DNA of 64,000 bases from Candidatus Bacteroides pullicola. Lineage in GTDB: Bacteria; Bacteroidota; Bacteroidia; Bacteroidales; Bacteroidaceae. The translations under genes and the position numbers were made by a program. The notes beneath the pieces were generated by a model. That model was given only the letters and a program-made list of their open reading frames with translations. It did no database searches and was not told where the DNA came from. The stretch lies in the NCBI GenBank assembly GCA_019115825.1, contig DXCV01000046.1:35139-99138 (forward strand). Reading direction: 5' to 3'. Positions 1-9,427 of this stretch are shown here, one piece after another (within the stretch, counting starts at the first letter, position 1; each line of letters begins with the position of its first letter).

Positions 1-276
1 GAATATCTGACGTTCGCTAGGAATGTAGGAGCGGAGTCCGTCCGCAAGGAGCCGGGTGTGATAGCCATTTATCCGATGGTGCAGAACCGGGATTCGTGCC
101 AGATACGTATTCTTGAAATCTATGCCGACCAAGAAGCTTATAAGAAACATATCGCTTCAGAGCATTTCCAGACTTATAAGCAGGGCACATTGCACATGGT
201 CAAATCGCTCGACCTGGTGGATATGACTCCTATGAATCCTGACGGCATGAAGGAAATTTTCACCAAAATGAAATGA
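1..276 (+). CDS. Antibiotic biosynthesis monooxygenase (ABM)-fold protein, C-terminal part
   Basis: The frame is open from the first base of the window with no stop before the first in-frame GTG at 58, so the gene starts upstream and 91 residues are visible. The pattern EPGVIAIYPM followed by ILEIYADQEAYKKH and SEHFQTY is typical of the small dimeric ABM / putative quinol monooxygenase family, in which an E-x-Y strand is followed by a helix ending in H-x3-HF-x2-Y. These are about 95-residue cytosolic ferredoxin-like proteins, so almost the whole domain is here. The substrate cannot be told from sequence. The next gene is convergent, 35 bases away. Confidence 0.75.
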   Translation, partial: EYLTFARNVGAESVRKEPGVIAIYPMVQNRDSCQIRILEIYADQEAYKKHIASEHFQTYKQGTLHMVKSLDLVDMTPMNPDGMKEIFTKMK

Positions 277-311
277 TATTCAAGCCTATAGGTCTATCCG
301 TGCCTAAAACT

Positions 312-1259
312 TCAAGACAATTGCTCCACCTCTTCCACACTCAAGCCTGTTGCTTTGACAATCATCTCCACAGAAAGCCCCATTGATTTCAGATTATAAG
401 CTACATCCAACGCTTTTTTCTTCTCTCCCTCTGCTTGTCCTTCCGCACGGCCTTCCTCAAGACCTTCTGCACGACCTTCCGCACGGCCTTCCTCAAGACC
501 TTCTTGTTTGGCTGTACTTAGCACGTCATTTTGTATCATTATGGCATTGATATGCTCATCATAAGCATGACGTTCCTCTTGGGACATATCATAATAACGC
601 AATTTTTCGCGAGCTTCGGGCAATCCTGGAGCTGTCGTATCAGGATTGATAACCCCCGTCTTAAGGTATTGTATCCATTCTTCCAATGGCGTCTTGGCCA
701 CTTGATTGAACTCGTTGACCCGAATCAAATAGTATTCCGGAAAGATTTCACCGGGCAGTTTCTGCACGATTGCTCCGGCTTCTTTGGCGGTAATCAACAG
801 TTCGTCATGGGTATGCATGCCTACAAAATGGTTCTGTCCATGATACAGATAGTCATTCCCCTTACCCAAATCAAAATAAAGTATGCTGATGGAATATACC
901 TTCTTCACTTGCTGATAGGTATCACCCAAGGAAATATGCTCTGTAATAGCTTTTGCCGTACCATATAGTATGCGCTCCAAATAATAAAGTTCGCGCGTAT
1001 TCTGAACCTCAACGATTATTATCTCTCCCTTACTGTTTTTGGCCTTGATGTCCACGCGATTAAACTTGTCGTCATCCCGTTGCTGGTTGCCTTCACTTTC
1101 CAAAATCTCCACTATCTGAGTTTTGTCATTGAAAAGCACAGTCAGCAACCCCTCCAACACACTAAAATTGGCTTTATCCCGCAACAAGCGTTTGATAGCC
1201 CAATCAAAACGGATATATGTATTCTTCTGGTTCATAACACAGTTTTTGATTTGTATCAC
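312..1259 (-). CDS. Rpn-family PD-(D/E)XK nuclease / putative transposase
   Basis: A 315-residue protein of the Rpn (recombination-promoting nuclease) type common in Bacteroidales. A PD-(D/E)XK-like core is visible as NRVDIKA (Asp70) and IIIVEVQN (Glu84, Gln86), followed by the family block TRELYYLERILYG. Residues about 253-280 are a glycine/glutamate tetrad repeat (EGRA, EGLE, EGQA), a known feature of these tails. The C terminus (AYNLKSMGLSVEMIVKATGL) resembles the helix-turn-helix-like end seen in the family. Met9 (at 1235) is an alternative and perhaps better start because the conserved block begins soon after it. No target-site duplications were seen, so this is a resident gene rather than an insertion. 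Confidence 0.85.
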   Translation of the reverse strand: MIQIKNCVMNQKNTYIRFDWAIKRLLRDKANFSVLEGLLTVLFNDKTQIVEILESEGNQQRDDDKFNRVDIKAKNSKGEIIIVEVQNTRELYYLERILYGTAKAITEHISLGDTYQQVKKVYSISILYFDLGKGNDYLYHGQNHFVGMHTHDELLITAKEAGAIVQKLPGEIFPEYYLIRVNEFNQVAKTPLEEWIQYLKTGVINPDTTAPGLPEAREKLRYYDMSQEERHAYDEHINAIMIQNDVLSTAKQEGLEEGRAEGRAEGLEEGRAEGQAEGEKKKALDVAYNLKSMGLSVEMIVKATGLSVEEVEQLS

Positions 1260-1438
1260 ATTGAAAATTACTTTTTATGCCCCACGCAATCAGAACCGCC
1301 ATAAATTCAAGTTACTTACTGCAAAGAAAGCATTTTATTTCGACATGAGCAACACACACCGAAAGAGATTTGCAAGAACTACGCCATAACCCATACTCCA
1401 AAACCTGACGCAGACAACCCACACTTGACATACGGGCA

Positions 1439-1501
1439 TAAAAAAAGGGCTCCGCTGAGCCCAACCTTTGTTAACCTTAAATCTAATACCATGAAAAACA
1501 C
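1439..1501 (-). ncRNA. Candidate small RNA, cassette copy 1
   Basis: On the minus strand a promoter (TTTG, 19 bases, TACCTTTG) is followed about 5 bases later by a short transcript. It begins GTGTTTTTCATGGTATTAG, continues through TTTAAGGTTAACAAAGGTT and ends in the hairpin GGGCTCAGCGGAGCCC (1447-1462) with a run of seven T. Copies occur at 11381-11454 (plus) and 17538-17600 (minus). The ATG in the core is not a conserved reading frame: copy 3 has one extra base right after it and copy 2 reaches a stop. Paralogous sRNA families are known in Bacteroides, but whether this is one of the named ones cannot be decided here. Confidence 0.7.
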
Positions 1502-1505
1502 AGTG

Positions 1506-1536
1506 CAAAGGTACGGACTTTTGCGAAACCTGCAAA
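1506..1536 (-). promoter_or_regulatory. Promoter of small RNA copy 1
   Basis: On the minus strand, TTTG (1533-1536), a 19-base spacer and TACCTTTG (1506-1513), an exact fit to the Bacteroides sigma-ABfr consensus (TTTG then TAnnTTTG). The same two boxes with the same spacer precede the other two cassette copies. Confidence 0.75.
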
Positions 1537-1640
1537 CTTTCCAAGCGAAAAAGTATGTTTAATAACACTTTTTAGCTAAAAGGGAAGAAAAAGGCAGTTT
1601 TTCTCCCTCTTCTCCCCTATCTTTTAGCCAAACGGACAAC

Positions 1641-3788
1641 TTATTCCTCGTCCATCAGTATGTCCAGAATCTGGCAGGCCGCCTTGGCTACCGGAGTACC
1701 CGGACCGAAGATGGCGGCCACACCGGCCTTGTAGAGGAAGTCATAGTCCTGCGGGGGAATGACGCCGCCGGCAAAGACCACGATATCCTCGCGGCCCAAC
1801 TTCTTCAACTCGTCCATCAACTGCGGGATCAAGGTCTTGTGACCTGCCGCAAGAGAGGATACGCCCACGGCATGAACGTCGTTCTCCACAGCCTCGCGGG
1901 CGGCTTCCGCCGGAGTTTGGAAGAGCGGCCCCATGTCCACGTCGAAGCCACAGTCGGCATAACCCGTAGCCACGACTTTTGCACCACGGTCGTGCCCGTC
2001 CTGCCCCATCTTGGCAATCATGATACGCGGCTGACGACCTTCCTTCTTGGCAAACTTCTCGCACAGCTCACAGGCTTTGGCGAAGTCTGCATCGTTTTTG
2101 CTTTCTGATGAATACACGCCTGATATGGTTCTAATCATTGCTTTATAACGTCCTACTACCTTCTCGCACGCATCGGAAATTTCGCCCAAAGTGGCACGCA
2201 CACGGGCGGCCTCAACGGCCAATTCCAGCAGGTTGCCCTTGCCGGTGCGGACACATTCGGTAATGGCATCCAAGGCTTTGTCCACGTCGGCCTGGTTGCG
2301 GTTGGCCTTGAGCACCTTGAGGTTCTCCAGTTGCTCGTTGCGCACGGCAGTGTTGTCGATTTCGAGGATATCAATGGGAGCTTCCTTGTCCAAGCGATAG
2401 CGGTTGACGCCGACAATGGTCTGCACGCCACTGTCGATGCGAGCCTGGGTACGTGCGGCAGCTTCCTCGATACGCATCTTGGGAATGCCGGTCTCGATGG
2501 CCTTGGCCATGCCGCCCAGTTTCTCAATTTCCTGGATGTGCTCCCATGCCTTGTGGGCAATCTCGTTGGTCAGCGACTCCACATAGTAGGAACCTGCCCA
2601 GGGGTCTACGTTCTTGCAGATGTAGGTCTCCTCCTGGATATAAATCTGCGTGTTGCGGGCGATGCGGGCAGAGAAGTCCGTCGGCAGGGCGATGGCCTCG
2701 TCCAGTGCGTTGGTGTGCAGGGACTGCGTGTGGCCCAAGGCAGCGGCCATGGCCTCAATGCAGGTACGTCCCACGTTGTTGAAGGGGTCTTGCTCCGTGA
2801 GCGACCAGCCGGACGTCTGCGAGTGCGTGCGCAAGGCCAGCGACTTGGGGTTCTTCGGGTTGAACTGCTTCACGATCTTGGCCCACAGCATACGGGCAGC
2901 ACGCATCTTGGCAATCTCCATGAAGTGGTTCGTACCGATGGCCCAAAAGAAAGACAAACGCGGAGCAAAGGCATCAATGTCCAATCCGGCATTGACACCG
3001 GCGCGAAGGTATTCCAATCCGTCGGCCAGAGTGTAGGCCAACTCAATGTCGGCCGTAGCACCGGCCTCCTGCATGTGGTATCCGGAGATGGAAATGGAGT
3101 TGAACTTCGGCATCTTCTGCGAGGTGTACTCGAAGATATCGGAGATAATCTTCATGGAGAACGCAGGCGGATAGATATAGGTGTTACGCACCATAAACTC
3201 CTTCAGAATGTCGTTTTGGATGGTGCCGGCCATCTCTTCCAGCTTGGCACCCTGCTCCAATCCGGCGTTGATGTAGAAGGCCATGACGGGCAGTACGGCT
3301 CCGTTCATCGTCATGGAGACGGACATCTTGTTCAAGGGGATGCCTTCGAAGAGGACTTTCATGTTCTCCAGCGAGCAGATGGACACGCCGGCCTTGCCGA
3401 CATCACCCACCACGCGTTCATTGTCCGGGTCATAGCCACGATGCGTAGGCAGGTCGAAAGCTACCGACAAACCCTTTTGCCCGGAAGCCAAGTTGCGGCG
3501 GTAGAAAGCGTTGGATTCCTCGGCTGTGGAGAATCCGGCATACTGACGGATGGTCCAAGGGCGGAAAGTGTACATCATGGAGTACGGGCCACGCAGATAG
3601 GGCGGTATGCCGGCGGCATAATCCAGGTGCTCCATCCCTTCCAGGTCTTCCTTGGTATAAACAGGCTTCACTTCTATGTGCTCCGGCGTCTTCCAGTCAG
3701 CATGGATGCCGTTGGCCTTTTGCCACTCAGCCCCGTTGACGGGCTTGAAGTCGGCGTAGATATCTATGTTCTTGAAATCTTTTCTCAT
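1641..3788 (-). CDS. mutB: Methylmalonyl-CoA mutase, large (catalytic) subunit
   Basis: A 715-residue catalytic subunit converting succinyl-CoA and (R)-methylmalonyl-CoA into each other, the central step of propionate formation in Bacteroidales. The N-terminal two thirds is the acyl-CoA TIM barrel (substrate-loop motif GYHMQEAGA near residue 235; [14 protein letters not shown] further on). The C-terminal domain carries the cobalamin-binding signature DGHDRGAKV (DxHxxG, near residue 597-603) and [12 protein letters not shown]. Length is normal. It follows the small-subunit gene with a 2-base gap, so the two are cotranscribed and form the heterodimer. The symbol follows the large-subunit convention; some annotations use mutA or scpA. 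Confidence 0.97.
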   Translation of the reverse strand: MRKDFKNIDIYADFKPVNGAEWQKANGIHADWKTPEHIEVKPVYTKEDLEGMEHLDYAAGIPPYLRGPYSMMYTFRPWTIRQYAGFSTAEESNAFYRRNLASGQKGLSVAFDLPTHRGYDPDNERVVGDVGKAGVSICSLENMKVLFEGIPLNKMSVSMTMNGAVLPVMAFYINAGLEQGAKLEEMAGTIQNDILKEFMVRNTYIYPPAFSMKIISDIFEYTSQKMPKFNSISISGYHMQEAGATADIELAYTLADGLEYLRAGVNAGLDIDAFAPRLSFFWAIGTNHFMEIAKMRAARMLWAKIVKQFNPKNPKSLALRTHSQTSGWSLTEQDPFNNVGRTCIEAMAAALGHTQSLHTNALDEAIALPTDFSARIARNTQIYIQEETYICKNVDPWAGSYYVESLTNEIAHKAWEHIQEIEKLGGMAKAIETGIPKMRIEEAAARTQARIDSGVQTIVGVNRYRLDKEAPIDILEIDNTAVRNEQLENLKVLKANRNQADVDKALDAITECVRTGKGNLLELAVEAARVRATLGEISDACEKVVGRYKAMIRTISGVYSSESKNDADFAKACELCEKFAKKEGRQPRIMIAKMGQDGHDRGAKVVATGYADCGFDVDMGPLFQTPAEAAREAVENDVHAVGVSSLAAGHKTLIPQLMDELKKLGREDIVVFAGGVIPPQDYDFLYKAGVAAIFGPGTPVAKAACQILDILMDEE

Positions 3789-3790
3789 GA

Positions 3791-5662
3791 TTACTTCAAT
3801 AATTTAGCGTTGTATTCCTTTAATGTCTGCAACACATTGACGCGGACATGAATGAAGTTCTCGATGCCGGCAGCCTTCAGTTCGTCCATGCAGGCGGGAG
3901 CACCGGCCACGATAAACATGGCGCGTCCGGCCAAAGCCTGATAGGCGGGGATGGCATATTCGGCATATTCATCATCGCTGGAGCAGAGCACCACGATGTC
4001 TGCCTTGGCTGCCATGGCAGCATCAATGCCCTCTTGCACGGAAGCGAAGCCCAGGTTGTCGATGACCTCGTAGCCGGCACAAGCCAGGAAGTTGCACGAG
4101 AACTGGGCGCGCGCCTGACGCATGGCCAGGTTGCCGATAGTCAGCATAAAGGCTTTCGGACGCTTGCCGCTGGCCTCGGTCTCCAGACGGAGTGCCTCGA
4201 ACTCGCTGGCGGCACGCGACGTCTCGAGCGACGCGCAATCCTTCTCGCACGTATGCTCGTGACCGCCTCCGCAGCAACAATGGCCGGACAAAGGTTGCTT
4301 ACCTTCGGCACGCTCGGTGAAGTTGGGGAATTGGTTGGTACCCAGCAGGATTTCCTTGCGACGGGCCACGGCCTCATGACGGGCACGGTTGCTGGCGTTA
4401 ACGGTTTCCTGCACCTTTCCTGCCTTGACAGAGGCATAGAATCCACCTTCTTCCTCTACAGCCAAGAAAAGTTTCCAAGCCTGTGCGGCGATGGAAGCGG
4501 TCAGGTTTTCTATATAATAAGAACCACCGGCCGGGTCTACCACCTTGTCGAAGTGGGATTCCTCGCGGAGCAGGAGCTGCTGGTTGCGCGCCAGACGCTC
4601 GGAAAATTCATTAGGCTCGGCGTAGGCAGCGTCGAAGGGAAGCACCGTCATGGACTCCACGCCGGCCAGGGCAGCGCTCATGGCCTCCGTCTGCGTGCGG
4701 AGCAGGTTAACGTAGGAATCGAAGAGCGTGAGGTTGAAGCGGGAAGTGATGGCGTGTATGTGCATCTTGGCGGCGCACTTACAGTCATCCGGGCCGAGGT
4801 ATTGCTCCACGATGTCCGCCCACAGCATACGGGCGGCACGGAATTTGGCAATCTCCATGAAGTAGTTAGACGACACTCCGAAATTGAACTTAATGTTCTT
4901 GGCCACTTGCGCGGCAGGCACGCCGGCTTCGGTCAAAGCCTGCAGGTATTCATTGCCCCAGGCGAGGGCATAACCCAGCTCCTGGTAAATATAGGCGCCG
5001 GCATCGCAAAGGATTGACGCGTCCACGCCGAGGACTTGATAGCCACAAAGTTTGGCGGAGACTTCGACCAGCTTTTTGCCCGTCTCGGCGATGACGGTGC
5101 GCTCCTTGCCCTTGGAGAGCATTTTGCCCAGCGGGTCGTAGGCGATGGAGCCACGGAGCTTGGACAGGTCGTAGCCTTGCTTCTCGAAATAAGCCACCAG
5201 CATCTGCGCCAACTCCACCACGTGGCCCTGGCAGGTGGAGAAGTTCAGCTCCACACAATCGGCCTTGATGTCTTTCAGGAGGGTTTCCAAGTAGGTTTCG
5301 TCAAGCTGCTTGGCCTTGACGCTGAATCCCAGCGAATCGACGCCGCGGTTCAGGATGTCGAGAGCCTTGGCATTGGCTTCGGCGGGGTCTTCCACCCGGA
5401 TATTCTGGCGGACGAGCCAAGAATTGTCGTCCTTCCGGTTGCCGCGCAGGTAGGGGAACTCGCCGGGCAGGGCATCCATCTGGCGCAACCCGTCGAGGTC
5501 TTCGCGGCGGTAGAAGGGTTTCACGTTGAATCCTTCGTTTGTTCTCCAAACGAGTTTCTTCTCGAAGTCGGCACCTTTCAGGTCGGCCGTGATCTTCTCC
5601 ATCCACGCTTCGGTGCTGACGGACGGGAAGTCAGAGAAGAGCTTTTCTTTGTTTTCTGCCAT
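3791..5662 (-). CDS. mutA: Methylmalonyl-CoA mutase, small subunit
   Basis: A 623-residue non-catalytic partner of the mutase. It keeps the barrel fold ([15 protein letters not shown] matches the large subunit's [14 protein letters not shown]) and a C-terminal cobalamin-domain-like region ([25 protein letters not shown]) that lacks the DxHxxG histidine needed to bind B12, as expected for this subunit. The interdomain linker holds a Cys/His-rich stretch, [16 protein letters not shown] (residues 461-476), that looks able to bind a metal and is not required by the fold. It is the first gene of the operon, with a -7 box at 5716-5723. No cobalamin riboswitch is visible in the short leader. Confidence 0.96.
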   Translation of the reverse strand: MAENKEKLFSDFPSVSTEAWMEKITADLKGADFEKKLVWRTNEGFNVKPFYRREDLDGLRQMDALPGEFPYLRGNRKDDNSWLVRQNIRVEDPAEANAKALDILNRGVDSLGFSVKAKQLDETYLETLLKDIKADCVELNFSTCQGHVVELAQMLVAYFEKQGYDLSKLRGSIAYDPLGKMLSKGKERTVIAETGKKLVEVSAKLCGYQVLGVDASILCDAGAYIYQELGYALAWGNEYLQALTEAGVPAAQVAKNIKFNFGVSSNYFMEIAKFRAARMLWADIVEQYLGPDDCKCAAKMHIHAITSRFNLTLFDSYVNLLRTQTEAMSAALAGVESMTVLPFDAAYAEPNEFSERLARNQQLLLREESHFDKVVDPAGGSYYIENLTASIAAQAWKLFLAVEEEGGFYASVKAGKVQETVNASNRARHEAVARRKEILLGTNQFPNFTERAEGKQPLSGHCCCGGGHEHTCEKDCASLETSRAASEFEALRLETEASGKRPKAFMLTIGNLAMRQARAQFSCNFLACAGYEVIDNLGFASVQEGIDAAMAAKADIVVLCSSDDEYAEYAIPAYQALAGRAMFIVAGAPACMDELKAAGIENFIHVRVNVLQTLKEYNAKLLK

Positions 5663-5715
5663 AGTTTATCTATTTATAATGTAGGTTGAAACAAGTGCCA
5701 GCGCACTTTGTCCTG

Positions 5716-5723
5716 CAAATATA
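5716..5723 (-). promoter_or_regulatory. -7 box upstream of mutA-mutB
   Basis: TATATTTG on the minus strand, 54 bases before the mutA start, matches TAnnTTTG. No convincing TTTG lies 19-21 bases further upstream, so the assignment rests on the -7 element and position. Confidence 0.5.
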
Positions 5724-6014
5724 AACAATAAGTCGATTGGGCACTCCACCCGTTGCACATTTTTTTCGGATTTGTGCGAAAAAGGGGCGCGGAAAAGGGG
5801 CGCGTCCTCCGCCTCGACATCGGGCACGCCCCCCGCTTCTGCATTATAAACGAAGCGTCAGCGCGACCGGTCGTCCTGCACCGGCCACGCTTTTTCGGGC
5901 TGGTGGGCTTCCCCCCTTTTCCACCTGCAAAGATAGAAAAATTCTTGATATCTACAAGTTTTTTACCCCTGAAATGCTTTTTTGCGTCAAAATCCTTTTT
6001 CCTTGTCCCAAATG

Positions 6015-6046
6015 CTTGGCATCTTCGGGGCAATTATGTATTTTTG
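6015..6046 (+). promoter_or_regulatory. Promoter of the YidE/AspT-type transporter gene
   Basis: CTTG (6015-6018), a 20-base spacer and TATTTTTG (6039-6046). The start codon is at 6094, giving a leader of roughly 40 bases. Confidence 0.55.
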
Positions 6047-6093
6047 CGCCACAAAAGCGATACCTAAAATCATTTAATAAATAATAAAAACTT

Positions 6094-7758
6094 ATGGATT
6101 GGTTAAACAGTTTATTATGGGACCCGTCCTCCGTCGCCCACATCGTGTTGCTCTACTCGTTTGTGATTGCGGTGGGCGTGATGCTCGGCAAGATCAAGAT
6201 TGCCGGCATCTCGCTGGGCGTGACGTTCGTGCTCTTCATGGGCATCCTGATGGGTCACTTTGGTTTCTCGGTGTCCGCGCCCATCCTGCACTTCCTGCGT
6301 GAGTTCGGCCTGACACTGTTCGTATTCTGCATCGGTCTCCAGGTAGGCCCGTCATTCTTCACCTCGTTCAAGAAGGGAGGCATGACGCTCAACCTGCTGG
6401 CGGTGCTGATTATTGTGCTCAACATTGCCGTGGCACTCACCATCTACTTCATCGCCAACGGGCGTGTGGACCTCCCGATGATGGTAGGCATCCTCTATGG
6501 TGCCGTCACCAACACCCCGGGATTGGGTGCCGCACAGGAAGCGTTGAACCAGTTGCACTACACGGGCGACCCCATCGCCTTGGGTTATGCCTGCGCTTAT
6601 CCGCTGGGCGTGCTGGGCATTATCGGCTCCATCATCGCCATCCGCTACATCTTCCGCGTGGACTTCGCCAAGGAAGAGGCGCAACTGTCCCAAAACGAGG
6701 ATGAAGAGAAGCAAAAGCCGCACATGATGACGCTGGAAGTGCGCAATGAGGCCATTGACGGCAAACGCCTGCTCCAGGTGAAGCAATTCCTGGGACGTCC
6801 GTTCGTCTGCTCGCGCCTGCGCCACGAAGGCCATGTCATCATCCCCGACCAAGACACCAAGTTCTGCCTGGGCGACCAGCTCTTTATGGTTTGCTCGGAA
6901 GAAGACGCCGAGGCCATCATTGCCTTCATCGGCAAGCAAGTCGAGGTGGATTGGGAGCATCAGGACCTGCCAGTAGTATCGCGCCGCGTCATCATCACCA
7001 AGTCCAACATCAACGGTAAGAAGCTGGGCGACATGCACTTCCGCAGTTCCTACGGTGTAACCGTCACCCGCATCACCCGTTCGGGCATGGAGTTGTTCGC
7101 CTCGCCCAACCTGACCCTGCAAGTGGGCGACCGCCTGATGGTAGTAGGCCGCGAGGACGCCGTGAACAGCGTGGGTCTCGTCCTGGGCAATCAGATGAAG
7201 AGCCTCAACACGCCGAATATCGTCACCATCTTCGTCGGCTTGTTCCTCGGCATTTTGGTGGGCAGCCTGCCTATCTCCTTCCCCGGCATGCCGACACCTG
7301 TCAAGCTGGGTTTGGCCGGTGGACCGCTGGTAGTAGCCATCCTCATCGGACGCTTCGGTTACAAGATGAAACTGGTGACCTACACCACCACGAGTGCCAA
7401 CCTGATGCTGCGCGAGATTGGTCTTGTGCTCTTCCTGGCCAGCGTAGGCATCGATGCGGGCGCGCAATTCGTGCAGACGGTCTTGCAAGGCGACGGACTC
7501 TTGTACGTGCTTTGGGGTTTCCTTATCACGGTCATCCCGCTGCTGGCGGTAGGCATCTTTGCCCGCGCATATTATAAGGTGAACTACTTCATCCTGATGG
7601 GCGTCATGGGCGGCGCCACGACCGACCCCCCTGCATTGGCTTACTCCAACCAGGTGGCCGGCAACCCGGCTCCGTCCGTGGGTTACTCCACCGTCTACCC
7701 TCTCACCATGTTCCTCCGCATCCTGGCGGGACAGATGATACTGCTGACAATGATGTAA
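6094..7758 (+). CDS. Putative transporter, AspT/YidE/YbjL family with two RCK_C domains
   Basis: A 554-residue inner-membrane protein. Two blocks of hydrophobic helices (about 15-190 and 375-550) flank a soluble centre with two TrkA-C/RCK_C-like domains (about 205-285 and 290-375; [15 protein letters not shown] and [14 protein letters not shown] begin them similarly). Each membrane half repeats the pair-specific words [16 protein letters not shown] and [15 protein letters not shown], and the substrate loops [13 protein letters not shown] and [13 protein letters not shown]. This internal duplication defines the family, whose best known member exchanges aspartate and alanine. The actual substrate here is unknown. 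It is monocistronic with a terminator directly downstream. Confidence 0.9.
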   Translation: MDWLNSLLWDPSSVAHIVLLYSFVIAVGVMLGKIKIAGISLGVTFVLFMGILMGHFGFSVSAPILHFLREFGLTLFVFCIGLQVGPSFFTSFKKGGMTLNLLAVLIIVLNIAVALTIYFIANGRVDLPMMVGILYGAVTNTPGLGAAQEALNQLHYTGDPIALGYACAYPLGVLGIIGSIIAIRYIFRVDFAKEEAQLSQNEDEEKQKPHMMTLEVRNEAIDGKRLLQVKQFLGRPFVCSRLRHEGHVIIPDQDTKFCLGDQLFMVCSEEDAEAIIAFIGKQVEVDWEHQDLPVVSRRVIITKSNINGKKLGDMHFRSSYGVTVTRITRSGMELFASPNLTLQVGDRLMVVGREDAVNSVGLVLGNQMKSLNTPNIVTIFVGLFLGILVGSLPISFPGMPTPVKLGLAGGPLVVAILIGRFGYKMKLVTYTTTSANLMLREIGLVLFLASVGIDAGAQFVQTVLQGDGLLYVLWGFLITVIPLLAVGIFARAYYKVNYFILMGVMGGATTDPPALAYSNQVAGNPAPSVGYSTVYPLTMFLRILAGQMILLTMM

Positions 7759-7783
7759 GGCCGATGGTCTGACTTCATAAACA

Positions 7784-7835
7784 AAGAATCGGCTGCATTG
7801 CGGGACTTCCGCCGTGTAGCCGATTTCTTTTTGCA
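7784..7835. terminator. Intrinsic terminator, probably shared by both strands
   Basis: AAGAATCGGCT pairs with AGCCGATTTCTT around a 23-base loop, followed by TTTTTG on the plus strand and preceded by an A-run that serves the minus strand. It separates the transporter gene from the convergent kinase-like gene. Confidence 0.7.
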
Positions 7836-7851
7836 ATAACTCCGCGCGTAC

Positions 7852-8481
7852 CTAAAGCGAGAGCTTCTTGCTCACAAATTCCTCAATGAAATCCACCGTC
7901 CCCTCTATGCCCAAGACGGACGAGTCAATGCAGAGATGGTAGGACGCCGCAGCACCCCACGTTTTGTAACTGTAATAATTGTAATACTCCGAACGCTTCT
8001 TGTCGGCCTTGGCCATCATACTTTCGGCCTCCTCCACGCTGATGCCGTGGATGCGACGCAGGCGGGCAATGCGGTCTTCACTGGTGGAAGAAATGAAGAT
8101 GTTGGCGCAACGCGGATGCTCGCGCAGGATATAGTCGGCGCATCGTCCAACGAAAAGGCACGACTTCTCGGCAGCCAACCGGCGAATAACGTCGCTCTGC
8201 ACCTTGAACAGGGAGTCATTGCTCAGGCAATTGGTCGCGGGGATGGCCCCATCGGTAATGAACGGGAAACGCATCCCGAACCAGCCGCCCATCAGCGTCT
8301 TGGCCGGACGCTCGTCGGCACGCTCGAAAAACTCACTGCACAGGCCGCTTTCTTCGGATGCCAGCGTGATGAGTTCCTTGTCATAAAACGAGATACCCAG
8401 ACGGGCGGCCAGTTTCTCGCCTATCTCTCTGCCGCCGCTACCCAGCTGGCGGCCAATGTTTACTACAAATTTGTTGTCCAT
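7852..8481 (-). CDS. Cytidylate-kinase-like family protein
   Basis: A 209-residue P-loop protein of the cytidylate-kinase-like family (Cmk-2). The phosphate loop is an atypical glycine-rich GRQLGSGGREIG (residues 10-21), followed by FYDKELI as in CMP kinases, CLFVGRCADYIL in the middle and an HLCIDSS motif near the C terminus. It is not the housekeeping cmk, which has a longer NMP-binding insert. The family occurs widely in gut anaerobes without an assigned substrate, so nucleotide kinase activity is inference. Monocistronic, minus strand, with its own promoter. Confidence 0.88.
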   Translation of the reverse strand: MDNKFVVNIGRQLGSGGREIGEKLAARLGISFYDKELITLASEESGLCSEFFERADERPAKTLMGGWFGMRFPFITDGAIPATNCLSNDSLFKVQSDVIRRLAAEKSCLFVGRCADYILREHPRCANIFISSTSEDRIARLRRIHGISVEEAESMMAKADKKRSEYYNYYSYKTWGAAASYHLCIDSSVLGIEGTVDFIEEFVSKKLSL

Positions 8482-8528
8482 AGTCCAAATCCTCTGTGAT
8501 TTTGCTGAAACTTACGGTTTGTCAACGA

Positions 8529-8561
8529 CAAATATACGCATTATTGGGGAATAAATGCAAC
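8529..8561 (-). promoter_or_regulatory. Promoter of the cytidylate-kinase-like gene
   Basis: On the minus strand, GTTG (8558-8561), a 21-base spacer and TATATTTG (8529-8536), 48 bases before the start codon. Confidence 0.55.
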
Positions 8562-8633
8562 ACTATACGGGGGATTTTTCCCTATCGGTTTCCATTTGTG
8601 CCGCAGACATAATACAGCATATCCCCCACCCTC

Positions 8634-8719
8634 GGGCGCAGGTACGCCTAAGCACGGACGCAGGTACGCCTAAGCACGGGCACAGGTACGCCTAAGCACA
8701 GGCGCAGATACCCCTAAAC
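8634..8719. repeat. 22-bp tandem array A (4 units)
   Basis: Four consecutive units of 22, 22, 22 and 20 bases. Rotated to a common start, each reads GTAC-GCC-TAAGCAC plus eight variable bases (GGACGCAG type); the last unit is degenerate. It sits between the kinase-like gene and the promoter of the next operon. Arrays B, C, D and E share the same skeleton. Confidence 0.85.
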
Positions 8720-8781
8720 AATCCCCTGGAAGCCATTAGGGAAATACGGGTGAAGTTGGCCGCAACTTTCCGAGGATGAAA

Positions 8782-8813
8782 TTTGCGTCTCCCCCTAATT
8801 TGCATTATCTTTG
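8782..8813 (+). promoter_or_regulatory. Promoter of the DUF5063 operon
   Basis: TTTG (8782-8785), a 20-base spacer and TATCTTTG (8806-8813), a full consensus match. Transcription should begin near 8820. This rules out an upstream in-frame TTG start that lies inside the -7 box and supports the ATG at 8832. Confidence 0.8.
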
Positions 8814-8831
8814 CATATTAATTTGCGAAAT

Positions 8832-9416
8832 ATGGGAAAAGAAAGCCAAGTCATATTCGACCGCGACGTCATCGAGTTCGTCACCGTGGCCGCCGAGTTC
8901 TGCAAGTACCTGGAGCAGGCTGAAGGCAAGCAACGGACAACCTTCGTGGACACTACCTTGAAGATATTGCCCCTGCTCTACCTAAAGGCCACCCTGCTGC
9001 CCCCATGCGAAACGCTGGGCGAAGACCTGCCGGAGCATTACGTCACCGAAGAAACCTACGAGGTGTTGCGCATGACCTTGGCGGGCATCCTGGCCGAAAA
9101 AGACGCCTACCTGGATGTATTCATGGAAGACATGAAATACAGCGACCAGCCCATCACACGCTATATCTCTGAAGACTTGGCAGACATCTACCAGGACATC
9201 AAGGACTTCATCTTCGTCTTCCAACTGGGATTGAACGAGACGATGCACGACGCGCTGGCCATCTGCCAAGAGAACTTCCGTCTCTACTGGGGACAGAAGC
9301 TGGTAAACACCCTGCGCGCCCTTCACGAGGCCCGATACCTCCAAGGCGATGAAGAGGAAGACATGGACAGCGAAGAAGATAGCGAAGAAGATGACCCGCG
9401 GCAATTTCCCCAATAA
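8832..9416 (+). CDS. DUF5063 domain-containing protein
   Basis: A 194-residue soluble, mostly helical, acidic protein of the Bacteroidales DUF5063 family. Its role is unknown. The N-terminal 170 residues form the domain (EFVTVAAEFCKYLEQ; LPLLYLKATLLPP; YISEDLADIYQDIKDF). The tail is a run of Glu/Asp/Ser (GDEEEDMDSEEDSEEDD). The ATG at 8832 was chosen because transcription starts just upstream. It heads a three-gene operon with a DEDDy exonuclease (11-base gap) and an rRNA methyltransferase. This context hints at RNA processing or ribosome maintenance, which is inference. Confidence 0.85.
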   Translation: MGKESQVIFDRDVIEFVTVAAEFCKYLEQAEGKQRTTFVDTTLKILPLLYLKATLLPPCETLGEDLPEHYVTEETYEVLRMTLAGILAEKDAYLDVFMEDMKYSDQPITRYISEDLADIYQDIKDFIFVFQLGLNETMHDALAICQENFRLYWGQKLVNTLRALHEARYLQGDEEEDMDSEEDSEEDDPRQFPQ

Positions 9417-9427
9417 ACTCCGAACTC

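Larger units (their letters stand above)
5663..6093. other. Divergent intergenic region
   Basis: 431 bases between the mutase operon and the transporter. It holds a minus-strand TATATTTG box (5716-5723) and the plus-strand promoter at 6015-6046. Between them lies a GC-rich stretch with two tandem copies of a 13-base AAAAGGGGCGCGg-like word (about 5770-5795). No coding frame with family resemblance and no riboswitch-like fold was recognised. Confidence 0.5.

Noticed and set aside
312..1259. Active insertion sequence
   Set aside because: Although such proteins are labelled putative transposase, no terminal inverted repeats or target duplications flank the gene; the family is a PD-(D/E)XK nuclease.
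1335..1568. Possible small peptide (FHGIRFKVNKGW) shared by the cassette copies at 1.4 and 11.4 kb
   Set aside because: Copy 3 at 17.6 kb has a one-base insertion that breaks the frame while promoter and terminator are kept, so RNA rather than peptide is conserved.
2331..3851. 506-residue frame antisense to the mutase large subunit
   Set aside because: Same shadow effect; composition VDGHGLR-rich with no recognisable motif. Similar shadows lie opposite the transporter (6352-7836), HAD fusion (27454-29298), Nfn-like (40495-41817) and M3 genes (47257-48294).
5663..6093. Cobalamin riboswitch upstream of the B12-dependent mutase genes
   Set aside because: The leader from the -7 box is only about 50 bases, and no B12-box-like sequence was seen.
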